Assembly (NCBI RefSeq): GCF_010015475.1
Contig: NZ_SSNI01000015.1
Coordinates: 62,001 to 126,000, forward strand
Direction: 5' to 3'
From: Pontibacter pamirensis
GTDB taxonomy: Bacteria; Bacteroidota; Bacteroidia; Cytophagales; Hymenobacteraceae
DNA: 64,000 nucleotides
A program made the position numbers and the translations under genes. Of this stretch, positions 17,741 through 26,165 are shown one piece after another. The stretch's first letter is position 1; every line of letters begins with the position of its first letter. The notes under the pieces are model-generated. The model had not been told where the DNA came from. It ran no database searches and worked only from the letters and a program-made list of their open reading frames with translations.

Positions 17741-18553
17741 ATGTCTAAATTGCGAATCTTATACGCCGCCACCGAGATGAATCCCTTCTTACAAACCACT
17801 AAAGTAGCTGAATTTCTTCAGACGCTACCACAGGGAATGCAGGAACGGGGAATGGAAATCCGCATTTTTGTGCCACGGTTTGGTCTGATCAATGAGCGCA
17901 AGAACCGTTTACATGAAGTGGTACGCCTTTCTGGTATTAACATCGCAGTGGGCGATGATGAGAAACCGTTGGTAATCAAGGTAGCTTCTATTCCCAATGC
18001 AAAGCTACAGGTTTATTTTATCGACAACGAAGACTATTTCCACAGAAAGTCTGTCTTTGTTGATAAAAACAACAAGTTCCACGCAGACAACGATGAACGT
18101 GCCATCTTCTTCTGCAAAGGTGTATTAGAAACAGTAAAAAAGCTAGGCTGGGCACCAGACATTGTACATTGCAACGACTGGATGACAGGTCTGATTCCAA
18201 TGTACCTGAAAACGACTTATAAGAAAGATCCTATCTTCAAAGATGCCAAGTCAATGTTTACAGTGTATAACCACAACTATAAGCAGAAGTTTGATGAAGG
18301 TTTCCTAGACAAGGTGAAAATGATGGATATTAACGACAGCATGCTTACGGAACTGCAGTCTGCTGATTGTGATGGTTTTGTGAAGTGCGGTATGAAGTAT
18401 GCTGATGCTGTTATCAAAACAAACGAAGACTTTGGCGACAGCATCAATGCCATATTCAGTGAGTTCAAAAAGACAAAGAGCATCAGCACAGTTAAGCCCG
18501 ATGATACACTCCTAGACTCATACTATGAGCTTTATAATCAGCTTGGCCAGTAA
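17741..18553 (+). CDS. Glycogen/starch-synthase-like protein, GT5 N-domain only
   Basis: The 270-residue protein resembles only the N-terminal (GT5 catalytic) half of bacterial glycogen synthase: ILYAATEMNPF at the start, WAPDIVHCNDWMTGLIPMYL (about 138-157) and FTVYNHNYK (about 174-182). The C-terminal GT-B half, about 200 residues with the acidic sugar-nucleotide site, is absent. The ADP-glucose-binding KxGG motif is also replaced (QTTKVAE at 18-24). It therefore probably does not make glycogen. Short forms like this next to panC are, to my knowledge, common in Bacteroidota, so this is a stable family and not decay. It is divergent from panC and upstream of glmS. Confidence 0.8.
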   Translation: MSKLRILYAATEMNPFLQTTKVAEFLQTLPQGMQERGMEIRIFVPRFGLINERKNRLHEVVRLSGINIAVGDDEKPLVIKVASIPNAKLQVYFIDNEDYFHRKSVFVDKNNKFHADNDERAIFFCKGVLETVKKLGWAPDIVHCNDWMTGLIPMYLKTTYKKDPIFKDAKSMFTVYNHNYKQKFDEGFLDKVKMMDINDSMLTELQSADCDGFVKCGMKYADAVIKTNEDFGDSINAIFSEFKKTKSISTVKPDDTLLDSYYELYNQLGQ

Positions 18554-18597
18554 TCTGCTAAATTCTGTGCTTTAGATTTAAATCAAAGTTTAGCTAA

Positions 18598-18633
18598 ATT
18601 ACGTTAGTATAATATATTACGTTAGCATAATAT
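18598..18633. repeat. Tandem 18-bp direct repeat upstream of glmS
   Basis: Two abutting 18-base copies (18598-18615 and 18616-18633) differ at one position. Each begins ATTACGTTAG and ends ATAATAT. They lie 80-115 bases before the glmS start and could be a double operator or activator site. Confidence 0.65.
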
Positions 18634-18644
18634 TAGAATCCCTA

Positions 18645-18679
18645 ATAATAGGTACCTTTGTGGTACCTATTATATTTTG
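18645..18679 (+). terminator. Hairpin with T-rich tail after the GT5-like gene
   Basis: A perfect 12-bp stem (18645-18656 with 18662-18673) has loop TTTGT and is followed by ATTTTG. It can end the upstream transcript. The left arm and loop contain TACCTTTG (18653-18660), a -7-like box for glmS, so the same DNA could also serve initiation. Confidence 0.5.
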
Positions 18680-18713
18680 TAACAAACTTAAAATTTTATA
18701 TCAAACTTAAATT

Positions 18714-20549
18714 ATGTGTGGAATTGTAGCATATGTTGGGCATAGAGAAGCTTGCCCGATTATTTTAAAGGGCCTGAAGCGACTAGAGTACAGAGGCTAT
18801 GACAGTGCAGGAGTTGCACTCATGAACGGCTCTCTGAACATCTATAAGAAGAAAGGAAAGGTAGCCGACTTAGAAGCTTCTCTCGCAGAGATAGATACAC
18901 ACGGAAACATTGGCATGGGCCACACCCGCTGGGCTACACACGGTGAGCCAAACGATGTGAATGCACATCCACATTACTCCACGTCAAAAAACATTGCCAT
19001 TATCCATAATGGTATTATTGAGAATTATGCTTCGCTAAAGCAACTCCTGATTCAGAAAGGCCATACGTTCCAATCCGATACGGACTCAGAAGTATTTATC
19101 AACCTGATTGAGGAAATACTTAAAAACAATGACTGCTCTTTACCAGAAGCAGTACGTTTGGCCTTGCACGAAGTAGTGGGCGCATACGCCATTGTAGTAC
19201 TATCCAAAGATAGCCCTAACCAGTTGATAGCAGCACGCAAGGGTAGCCCATTGGTAGTAGGTATTGGTAAGGGAGAATATTTTCTAGCTTCTGATGCCAC
19301 GCCTATTATTGAGTACACAAACGAGGTGGTATACCTGAACGATTACGAGCTGGCTGTTATAAATAACGGCGAGCTGGACATCCGAACGAAAGAGGACGTG
19401 AAGCAAACTCCTTATGTACAGACTCTGGAGATGGCTTTAGAGTCTATCGAGAAAGGTGGCTACGAACATTTCATGCTGAAGGAGATTTTTGAGCAGCCCC
19501 GCTCTATCCTGGACAGCATGCGTGGCCGTATGATTGCAGAAAGCGACCACCTCATGATGAGCGGTATCCGTGAGTATGAGAACAAGTTCGTGAATGCAAA
19601 GCGTATCATTATTGTAGCCTGCGGTACATCATGGCACGCAGGGCTGGTGGCGGAATATCTCATTGAAGATTTTGCCCGCATACCTGTAGAGGTAGAGTAT
19701 GCCTCAGAATTCCGTTACAGGAACCCGATTATCACAGAAGATGATATTGTTGTTGCCATTTCACAGTCTGGTGAGACTGCGGACACACTGGCTGCCATTG
19801 AGTTGGCCAAGTCCAAAGGAGCTACCATATTTGGTATCTGTAACGTGGTGGGCTCGTCTATTGCCCGCGCCACAGATGCCGGTGCCTATACACATGCAGG
19901 CCCTGAAATTGGTGTTGCCAGTACAAAGGCCTTCACTGCTCAGGTAACGGTGCTGGCACTCATTGCGATGATTATCGGCAGCAAGCGCGGAACATTAGAG
20001 GAAACCAAGCTTCGCCAGCTGATGGTAGAGTTGGAGACCATTCCTGCAAAAGTAGAGCAATGCCTGCTGTTGGATGACCAAATCAAGGAGATATCTGCAA
20101 AGTATAAAGATGCCACTAACTTCATCTACCTTGGCCGTGGTTACAACTACCCGGTTGCGTTAGAGGGCGCACTGAAGCTGAAAGAGATTTCTTACATTCA
20201 TGCAGAGGGTTATCCTGCGGCAGAGATGAAGCACGGCCCAATTGCCCTAATCGATGAGCAAATGCCAGTAGTAGTCATCGCGACGAAGGACAGCTCGTAT
20301 GAAAAAGTGGTTTCAAACGTTCAGGAAGTGCGCGCACGTAAAGGCAAAGTAATAGCCGTGGTAACAGAGGGAGATACTACTATACCGTCTATGGCGGATT
20401 ATGTGATTGAAATTCCTGAGACAAGTGAGCACCTGATGCCATTGCTGTCTGTTATTCCACTGCAGTTACTCTCTTACCACATTGCTGTAATGCGCGGCTG
20501 TGATGTAGACCAGCCACGGAACTTAGCAAAGTCTGTAACGGTAGAGTAA
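18714..20549 (+). CDS. glmS: Glutamine--fructose-6-phosphate aminotransferase (isomerizing)
   Basis: GlmS makes glucosamine-6-phosphate from fructose-6-phosphate and glutamine, the entry to UDP-GlcNAc, peptidoglycan and LPS. The 611-residue protein begins MCGIVAYVG with Cys2 as the glutaminase nucleophile (class II amidotransferase domain, about 1-220, with GHTRWATHG near 74). Two SIS sugar-isomerase domains follow (about 290-420 and 460-600), with ACGTSWHAG, SQSGETADT and the C-terminal QPRNLAKSVTVE. It is complete. The 160-base upstream gap holds a tandem repeat and hairpin. A perfect bidirectional terminator follows. Confidence 0.96.
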   Translation: MCGIVAYVGHREACPIILKGLKRLEYRGYDSAGVALMNGSLNIYKKKGKVADLEASLAEIDTHGNIGMGHTRWATHGEPNDVNAHPHYSTSKNIAIIHNGIIENYASLKQLLIQKGHTFQSDTDSEVFINLIEEILKNNDCSLPEAVRLALHEVVGAYAIVVLSKDSPNQLIAARKGSPLVVGIGKGEYFLASDATPIIEYTNEVVYLNDYELAVINNGELDIRTKEDVKQTPYVQTLEMALESIEKGGYEHFMLKEIFEQPRSILDSMRGRMIAESDHLMMSGIREYENKFVNAKRIIIVACGTSWHAGLVAEYLIEDFARIPVEVEYASEFRYRNPIITEDDIVVAISQSGETADTLAAIELAKSKGATIFGICNVVGSSIARATDAGAYTHAGPEIGVASTKAFTAQVTVLALIAMIIGSKRGTLEETKLRQLMVELETIPAKVEQCLLLDDQIKEISAKYKDATNFIYLGRGYNYPVALEGALKLKEISYIHAEGYPAAEMKHGPIALIDEQMPVVVIATKDSSYEKVVSNVQEVRARKGKVIAVVTEGDTTIPSMADYVIEIPETSEHLMPLLSVIPLQLLSYHIAVMRGCDVDQPRNLAKSVTVE

Positions 20550-20570
20550 CACCTAGACCTAGTATCCAAT

Positions 20571-20610
20571 AAACAAGAAAGGGAGCCAGCGCTGGCTCCC
20601 TTTCTTGTTT
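20571..20610. terminator. Bidirectional terminator after glmS
   Basis: This is a 40-base perfect palindrome (20571-20590 with 20591-20610) with A/T tracts at the ends. It lies between the convergent glmS and 3-hydroxyacyl-CoA dehydrogenase-like genes. Confidence 0.9.
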
Positions 20611-20619
20611 TATATCAAT

Positions 20620-21297
20620 CTAAAACTGCTCTCCTTTCAGGTACTTGATCTTCAGCAGCGGACAGATTTTGTATCGCTCGTCTTTTGTGTCTTCGTATAC
20701 TGCCTGCAGCACCTCATACACGTTTGCTATACCCATCTCATTCGCCCACTCGAAGGGACCCTTAGGATAATTTGTACCCAATTTCATACCCTGATTTATA
20801 TCTGCGATGCTAGCAGTCTCCTCCTGCAGGGTAAAACAGGCCTCGTTGATGATCATGCAAATCATGCGCGGGGTTACCATGCCTACTCTGTCATCCACCA
20901 GCAGGTACTCCGTGCCTAGTGCAGCGCAAACGTCTTTTAACTTCTCTTCATGCTCCGGGTTTAGCAGGCTGACCTCCAGCACAGGCCGGTTCAGCAAAGT
21001 TGGCAGGCCGTTAATACCGATCAGAGTACAAGGCTCTTCTAGTTGAGCCTCCTTTACCAGCGCCGCCAGTTGCACCGTGGCGGCATTGCAGAATACCACC
21101 TGCTCCGGTGCATAATAACTTAGGCGCTCCGGCTGCCTGTGCAGCAGAAAGTCGAATATAATGTCTGTTGGCTGTAACTGCTCACCATGAAGGTTATGGT
21201 GGTGCAAAAAGGAGAAGCTGATTTCTTTGTTCCCCTCCGGGAACTTCTGCTTAAACTCTCCGGCCATTTCAGCGCCTGATAAAACAACTATGTGCAT
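20620..21297 (-). CDS. 3-hydroxyacyl-CoA dehydrogenase-like protein with eroded active site
   Basis: The 225-residue protein keeps the C-terminal helical domain of 3-hydroxyacyl-CoA dehydrogenase (PF00725, about 125-220: VTPRMICMIINEACF, DINQGMKLGTNYPKGPFEW). The N-terminal Rossmann part is shortened: the glycine loop reads SGAEMAG instead of GxGxMG. The catalytic His segment GLHFFNP is replaced by GINGLPT near residue 94. It is unlikely to be an active NAD dehydrogenase and may be a structural or CoA-binding paralogue. It is divergent from ridA with only 51 bases between the start codons, and convergent with glmS. Confidence 0.75.
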   Translation of the reverse strand: MHIVVLSGAEMAGEFKQKFPEGNKEISFSFLHHHNLHGEQLQPTDIIFDFLLHRQPERLSYYAPEQVVFCNAATVQLAALVKEAQLEEPCTLIGINGLPTLLNRPVLEVSLLNPEHEEKLKDVCAALGTEYLLVDDRVGMVTPRMICMIINEACFTLQEETASIADINQGMKLGTNYPKGPFEWANEMGIANVYEVLQAVYEDTKDERYKICPLLKIKYLKGEQF

Positions 21298-21307
21298 AAA
21301 AATTCAG

Positions 21308-21315
21308 TACTTTTG
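21308..21315 (+). promoter_or_regulatory. Candidate -7 element of ridA
   Basis: TACTTTTG matches the Bacteroidota TAnnTTTG box, 33 bases before the ridA start codon. A clear -33 TTTG is missing. Confidence 0.4.
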
Positions 21316-21348
21316 ATAGTAAAGATACAATTTAAAACGAATCCGTCT

Positions 21349-21729
21349 ATGGCACACAGCATCATCACCTCTTCCCAGGCCCCTGCTCCTATTGGCCCAT
21401 ACAGCCAGGCAACTTTGGCAAATGGCACCTTGTACGTATCAGGCCAGATTGCGCTTAACCAGGCAAGCGGGGAACTGATAAACGACAGCATCGAAAACGA
21501 AACGCACCAGGTTATGAAAAACCTCAGCGCTATTTTACAACAAGCAGGTATGGGCTTTGAGAATGTGCTAAAGTGCACCATCTTCGTAAAAGACCTGAAC
21601 AACTTTGGCCGCATCAACGAAACCTACGGCAGCTATTTCACCAGCAACCCACCAGCCCGCGAAACCGTGGAAGTAAGCCGTTTGCCAAAAGATGTTAACG
21701 TAGAGATTTCCTGCATCGCAGCCAAGTAG
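21349..21729 (+). CDS. ridA: RidA family reactive-intermediate deaminase
   Basis: RidA hydrolyses reactive 2-aminoacrylate-type enamine/imines from PLP enzymes, protecting the cell. The start was taken at the ATG at 21349 (MAHSIITSSQAPAPIGPYSQA), because the family starts there; an ATG at 21292 adds 19 unlikely residues and overlaps the divergent gene. The 126-residue product has the signature segments APIGPYSQA, LYVSGQIA and PARETVEVSRLP with the substrate Arg. It is complete, and probably a homotrimer as in the family. Confidence 0.92.
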   Translation: MAHSIITSSQAPAPIGPYSQATLANGTLYVSGQIALNQASGELINDSIENETHQVMKNLSAILQQAGMGFENVLKCTIFVKDLNNFGRINETYGSYFTSNPPARETVEVSRLPKDVNVEISCIAAK

Positions 21730-21790
21730 CGAATTGATAAGGCAATAAACTCTACTCTGCGACAAACGCTATACGAATGCTTTGACAAAG

Positions 21791-21863
21791 GACAAAGGAT
21801 ACAAGACAAAGGAAAACATCAGAGCCTCTTTTAGTCTTTCTTCCTTTGTCCTCGTCTTTTGTC
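21791..21863. repeat. Imperfect inverted repeat of ACAAAGGA words
   Basis: The arm at 21791-21814, rich in GACAAAGGA, is largely complementary to 21841-21863 (TCCTTTGTC words). It lies between the convergent ridA and yihY genes. It resembles the other short-word intergenic repeats here and may act as a transcription stop. Confidence 0.5.
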
Positions 21864-21879
21864 AGATTTTGCCTTTCCC

Positions 21880-22902
21880 TCAGATGTTCGCTCCCTGAGA
21901 GGCTGCGCCTTCGTCTTCTTCCTCAGAGGCTTGTCCTTCCTGCTCACCAATCATTTCTTCTTCATCCACACCCGGCTCGACATTAACAGCTGAGTTCCCA
22001 ACCTCTACCTGCCTCCGGATGACACGCACCGCATACTCTGCAGGATAGATGTTAAAGCCATACTTTCGGGAATACACAAACGTAAACACTGCACCAAAAA
22101 AGATAATCTGGGAATTAAAAAATACCCAGGTAAGTATAACCACCACAGAACCTGCTGCCCCATATACCGATCCTACGTCGTTCTTGCCCAGGTAAAAGCC
22201 AATCAACCCACGGAAAGCAACAAATAGCAAAGCTGTTACCAGCGCCCCAACCCACACATCGCGCCATTTTATTTTGGCATCGGGCAAGAACTTATAGATA
22301 CAGGCAAACAGGAAAGACATAAGTAGCAGTACAGAGGCGAAGTTTGCAAAATGTAGCACATATATGACCCAACTGGAGAAGCGTGCCGTCAGGAAGTCGC
22401 CTATGGCTACCAATATTGCGTTTACCAACAGCGAGAGCAACAGGATTACGGCAATTATCAGAATCATACCGAAGGAAAGAAACCTGTCGAGGATCAGCTT
22501 CACATATCCTCGCTTGGGCTTGGGCTTCACGTACCATATCTCATTCAACGAATCCTGGAGCGAGATAAAGACACCCGTGGCCGCAATAAAAAGGGCAATA
22601 ACACCTGCTATTGCAGCCAGCGTTATGTTCGAAAACGCATTTACGTTTTCCACCATCTTCTGCACCGAGTAAGCCCCCTCCGTGCCAATAACCTCCTTTA
22701 TCTGATAGTATATCTCACCAGACACTGCCTGCTCCCCAAAAAAGTAACCGGCTGCGCTTATAATAATGATGAGCATGGGCGGCAATGCGAAAATAGTATA
22801 GTAGGCCAACGCAGCACCCTTTTGCCAGGAGTTGTTATCAATAAACTCTGATGAAGTCTCCCTTAAAAGGCCCCATATTATTTTAAGCCGGCTTTTTACC
22901 AT
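21880..22902 (-). CDS. YihY/virulence factor BrkB family membrane protein
   Basis: The 340-residue protein has six predicted membrane helices (near 30-55, 90-115, 138-162, 180-205, 213-235 and 245-272) and the family's N-terminal WQKGAALAYYTIFALPPMLI (about 26-45). The segment FISLQDSLNEIWYVKPKPKRG (about 110-130) is also typical. The old ribonuclease BN label for this family is not supported by motifs. The acidic C-terminal tail (about 310-340) is low complexity. Substrate or role is unknown; transport has been proposed for the family. Confidence 0.85.
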   Translation of the reverse strand: MVKSRLKIIWGLLRETSSEFIDNNSWQKGAALAYYTIFALPPMLIIIISAAGYFFGEQAVSGEIYYQIKEVIGTEGAYSVQKMVENVNAFSNITLAAIAGVIALFIAATGVFISLQDSLNEIWYVKPKPKRGYVKLILDRFLSFGMILIIAVILLLSLLVNAILVAIGDFLTARFSSWVIYVLHFANFASVLLLMSFLFACIYKFLPDAKIKWRDVWVGALVTALLFVAFRGLIGFYLGKNDVGSVYGAAGSVVVILTWVFFNSQIIFFGAVFTFVYSRKYGFNIYPAEYAVRVIRRQVEVGNSAVNVEPGVDEEEMIGEQEGQASEEEDEGAASQGANI

Positions 22903-23018
22903 GGCACAATTTAGGATTCTTTACTAAGCAAGTACGGAAATATCTGATTATGTTTATAATCTATTAACTCTCACCGCCCTTCCTTGTTTCTGGCTCCGCT
23001 GCCTTTGCTGGCGGAGCA

Positions 23019-23050
23019 TTTACCTAAACAAACTTTATTTTGTACCTTTG
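23019..23050 (+). promoter_or_regulatory. Candidate promoter of gltX
   Basis: TTTA (23019-23022) and TACCTTTG (23043-23050) are separated by 20 bases, about 37 bases before the gltX start. The -33 box has one mismatch. Confidence 0.5.
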
Positions 23051-23086
23051 TGCCGAATTAGAACGACCTGAACCAGACAAAAATAC

Positions 23087-24628
23087 ATGGAAAGAGAAGT
23101 TAGAGTACGCTTTGCCCCAAGCCCGACCGGGCCTCTCCATATCGGTGGTGTGCGCACTGCCTTATATAATTACCTGCTGGCCCGCAAAACGGGCGGCAAA
23201 ATGATTCTGCGCATCGAGGACACAGATCAGACCCGCTTTGTGCCGGGCGCTGAAGATTATATCCGTGAGTCGCTGGAGTGGTGCGGTGTTGAGCTGGACG
23301 AGAGCCCATGGAACGGAGGCCCCTATGCGCCATACCGCCAGTCGGAGCGCAAGCCGATGTACATGCAGTATGCGCTGCAACTCATCGAGAGCGGCCATGC
23401 CTACTACGCCTTTGATACGGCCGAGGAACTGGACGAAATGCGTGAGCGCCTGAAAGCAGCCAAAGTGGCCACGCCACAGTATAACGCCATCACCCGCGCC
23501 ACCATGAAGAACTCGCTCACCCTGCCAGAAGATGAGGTGAAGCAGCGCCTGGAGTCTGGTGAGCCTTATGTTATCCGTCTGAAAGTGCCCCGCAAAGAGG
23601 AAGTGCGCCTGAAAGACCTGATCCGCGGTTGGGTAATGGTACACTCTTCTGCCATTGATGATAAAGTACTGATGAAGTCGGATGGTATGCCGACGTACCA
23701 CCTGGCCAACATCGTAGACGACCACCTCATGAAGATTACGCACGTAATCCGCGGTGAGGAGTGGCTGCCATCAGCGCCCCTGCACGTGCTGCTGTACCGC
23801 TACCTGGGCTGGGAAGACACCATGCCGGAGTTTGCCCACCTGCCGCTGCTTCTGAAGCCGGACGGCAATGGCAAGCTAAGCAAGCGCGACGGCGATAAGC
23901 TGGGTTTCCCAGTATTCCCGCTGCGCTGGCAAGATCCAAATATAGGTGAGGTATCATCAGGCTACCGCGAAAGCGGATATTTACCAGATGCGTTTGTTAA
24001 CTTCCTGGCTTTTCTGGGCTGGAACCCGGGTACACAGCAGGAGCTCTTCTCCATGGACGAGTTGATAGAGGAATTCTCTGTAGAGCGCATCGGCAAGTCA
24101 GGCACGCGGTTCGATATTCAGAAGGCCCGTTGGTTTAACGAGCAGTACCTGCGCGCCAAACCAGACAGCGAACTGGCAGACTACCTGCTGAAGGCACTGG
24201 AGGAGCATGATATCACCACTTCGCATGAGAAGGCAGAAAAGATTGCCGGCCTGATGAAAGAGCGCGTAAGCTTTCCGCAGGATTTCTGGCAGGAGGCGAA
24301 GTACTTCTTTGTTGCCCCGACAGAATACAGCGAAAAGGTAGCTTCCAAAAAGTGGAACAGCCAGTCTGTAGCCGTGTTTGAAGACTTCAAAAACAAGCTT
24401 TTTACGCTGGAGGATTTTAACGCCGATACAGTGAAAGATCTGCTAACTAGCATTCTGGAGCGCCACAACATGAAGCTAGGGCAGGTAATGCAGGCGCTGC
24501 GCTTAGCGGTAACAGGCGCAGAAGCGGGCCCGGACCTGATGCACATCATTGAGGTAATAGGACGCGAAGAGACAGCTTCCCGCATCGAATCCGCTATAAA
24601 TAAACTGAGCTCATATGCTGCAACATAA
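23087..24628 (+). CDS. gltX: Glutamyl-tRNA synthetase
   Basis: GltX charges tRNA-Glu with glutamate and ATP. The 513-residue class I enzyme has the HIGH motif in APSPTGPLHIGG (about 8-19), the zinc-less CP region, and the KMSKS motif as KLSKRDG (about 264-270). The C-terminal anticodon-binding helical domain spans about 330-510. After KLSKRDG there is an extra segment (about 272-295, KLGFPVFPLRW then GEVSSGYRESG) that I associate with the Bacteroidota form. It is complete, with its own promoter-like site and terminator. Confidence 0.95.
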   Translation: MEREVRVRFAPSPTGPLHIGGVRTALYNYLLARKTGGKMILRIEDTDQTRFVPGAEDYIRESLEWCGVELDESPWNGGPYAPYRQSERKPMYMQYALQLIESGHAYYAFDTAEELDEMRERLKAAKVATPQYNAITRATMKNSLTLPEDEVKQRLESGEPYVIRLKVPRKEEVRLKDLIRGWVMVHSSAIDDKVLMKSDGMPTYHLANIVDDHLMKITHVIRGEEWLPSAPLHVLLYRYLGWEDTMPEFAHLPLLLKPDGNGKLSKRDGDKLGFPVFPLRWQDPNIGEVSSGYRESGYLPDAFVNFLAFLGWNPGTQQELFSMDELIEEFSVERIGKSGTRFDIQKARWFNEQYLRAKPDSELADYLLKALEEHDITTSHEKAEKIAGLMKERVSFPQDFWQEAKYFFVAPTEYSEKVASKKWNSQSVAVFEDFKNKLFTLEDFNADTVKDLLTSILERHNMKLGQVMQALRLAVTGAEAGPDLMHIIEVIGREETASRIESAINKLSSYAAT

Positions 24629-24650
24629 GCGGCATACTTTAGATAAAGAG

Positions 24651-24680
24651 AAAGGCTAACCATATGGTTAGCCTTTTTTA
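24651..24680 (+). terminator. Terminator of gltX
   Basis: A perfect 13-bp palindromic stem (24651-24663 with 24664-24676) is followed by a T run, 22 bases after the gltX stop. Confidence 0.85.
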
Positions 24681-24756
24681 TTTCCTGCTTTGGACCTTCT
24701 TTGCAACAAATTGCGGCTGCTTAGCTTATATAACAAGAGTATAAAACTGTAAAACC

Positions 24757-25119
24757 ATGGCTAAAAATAAAAAAGACGACAAGAGCAGCAAGAAGAAGTC
24801 GAAAGTGCACAAAGACCTGGAAGGTTTTGAGATAAAGGTGAACGAGCACGGCGAAATCATATCCAACTATAGCATCGACAAGATAAATGAATTCCTGAAC
24901 CAGAACGTGGAAGACAAAAAACTGGTGAAGCGCAATGCAGCCGAAAAGGCCAAACGCGAGGAGGAGGAATTTCATATAGAAGAAGGCGAAGAAGTGGAAG
25001 AAACAGACGAGGACTTCGTGCGCACCACCACTTCAACATCTGATGCAGAGGATGACCCTGACCTGCCCAAAGCCCGTCGCAGTAAAGGTGATGTGGATGA
25101 GGAGGATGATGAGGATTAG
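24757..25119 (+). CDS. Small charged protein of unknown function
   Basis: This 120-residue hydrophilic protein has a Lys-rich N-terminus (MAKNKKDDKSSKKKSK), a short ordered-looking middle (about 20-55, FEIKVNEHGEIISNYSIDKINEFL) and a very acidic tail (Glu/Asp runs at about 68-85 and 108-120). There is no signal peptide or membrane segment. The middle phrase suggests a conserved Cytophagales family, but I know of no function. The charge layout is like that of nucleic-acid- or ribosome-associated proteins, which is only a guess. It has its own 128-base upstream gap. Confidence 0.65.
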   Translation: MAKNKKDDKSSKKKSKVHKDLEGFEIKVNEHGEIISNYSIDKINEFLNQNVEDKKLVKRNAAEKAKREEEEFHIEEGEEVEETDEDFVRTTTSTSDAEDDPDLPKARRSKGDVDEEDDED

Positions 25120-25264
25120 CATTGTACAGTCAAAGTCAATACACTGTATATAGGCAAACAAAATATATATTTGAATCTCATGCATCAGGTTATATAGAAA
25201 CAGCGACCAATACGTTTTATAACTGCAGTCAAATCGCATCGTTTAACCAACCTTACATATAACT

Positions 25265-26032
25265 ATGATAAATTCACACGAGATCGATTACAAGATTTTC
25301 GGTCATGACATTCAGGTGCTGGAAGTTGAGCTTGACTCAAACGAAACCGTAATTGCCGAGGCCGGTGCCATGGTATACATGGAAGAGGGCATTGATTTCC
25401 AGACAAAGATGGGCGACGGCTCTAATCCCAGCCAAGGCTTCTTAGGGAAGCTGGTTTCAGCAGGCAGCCGCATGATAACTGGTGAATCGCTCTTTATGAC
25501 GCATTTTACGCACCGTGGCTATGGCAAAAGTCGTGTGGCTTTTTCCGCGCCTTACCCAGGCACAATCCTGCCTATCGACCTCCGCCAGATGCGCAACAGC
25601 AGCCTGATTGCTCAAAAAGATGCTTTTTTAGCTGCTGCGCTAGGCACAAAGCTCAGTATCCACTTTAACCAGCGCTTAGGCTCCGGCTTCTTTGGTGGCG
25701 AAGGTTTTATACTGCAGCGGATGCAGGGTGATGGCCTAGCCTTTGTACATGCCGGCGGCACCGTAGTAGAAAAGGAGCTGAACAACCAGACACTGCGCGT
25801 GGATACCGGTTGCGTGGTAGCCTTTGAGGAAGGCATCGATTTTAGTGTACAGCGTGCAGGCGGGTTAAAATCGATGATATTTGGCGGCGAAGGCATATTC
25901 CTGGCTACCCTTAGAGGCACCGGCCGGGTATGGCTACAGTCTATGCCAGTGAAGAAACTGATTGAGGCACTGATGCCGCACGGTGAAAATACCAAAAAAG
26001 AAGGTGGCATGTTCAGCAGCTTTATGGAATAG
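25265..26032 (+). CDS. TIGR00266/AIM24 family protein
   Basis: The 255-residue protein fits the TIGR00266 family, related to mitochondrial AIM24. It has a double beta-roll with tandem Gly-rich segments: [18 protein letters not shown] (about 30-47), [15 protein letters not shown] (about 72-86), [14 protein letters not shown] (about 143-156) and [18 protein letters not shown] (about 204-221). Family members form 24-mer-like beta structures, but no enzymatic activity is established that I know of. It is a single gene, followed by a strong bidirectional terminator. Confidence 0.87.
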   Translation: MINSHEIDYKIFGHDIQVLEVELDSNETVIAEAGAMVYMEEGIDFQTKMGDGSNPSQGFLGKLVSAGSRMITGESLFMTHFTHRGYGKSRVAFSAPYPGTILPIDLRQMRNSSLIAQKDAFLAAALGTKLSIHFNQRLGSGFFGGEGFILQRMQGDGLAFVHAGGTVVEKELNNQTLRVDTGCVVAFEEGIDFSVQRAGGLKSMIFGGEGIFLATLRGTGRVWLQSMPVKKLIEALMPHGENTKKEGGMFSSFME

Positions 26033-26093
26033 CGGTCGCTGTCGCTCCCAATTCTGAATTATAAGTGGAGCTGTTTAGGTCAGTATAGTTTTA

Positions 26094-26143
26094 AAACAGC
26101 ATCGGCCCCGGCAAGTACAAACTTGCCGGGGCCGATGCTGTTT
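26094..26143. terminator. Bidirectional terminator, 23-bp stem
   Basis: A perfect 23-bp inverted repeat (26094-26116 with 26121-26143) with a 4-base loop lies between the convergent AIM24-family and GH3 genes. A/T tracts border both arms. Confidence 0.9.
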
Positions 26144-26165
26144 AAGCTTAGGTAAATAAAACCAG

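Noticed and set aside
18554..18713. glmS ribozyme
   Set aside because: The leader is too short and AT-rich, and the ribozyme core was not seen. It is known from Firmicutes, not Bacteroidota.
20571..20610. Regulatory palindrome rather than terminator
   Set aside because: Its position between two convergent stop codons with A/T tails makes a terminator far more likely. The same holds for 26094-26143 and 44573-44616.
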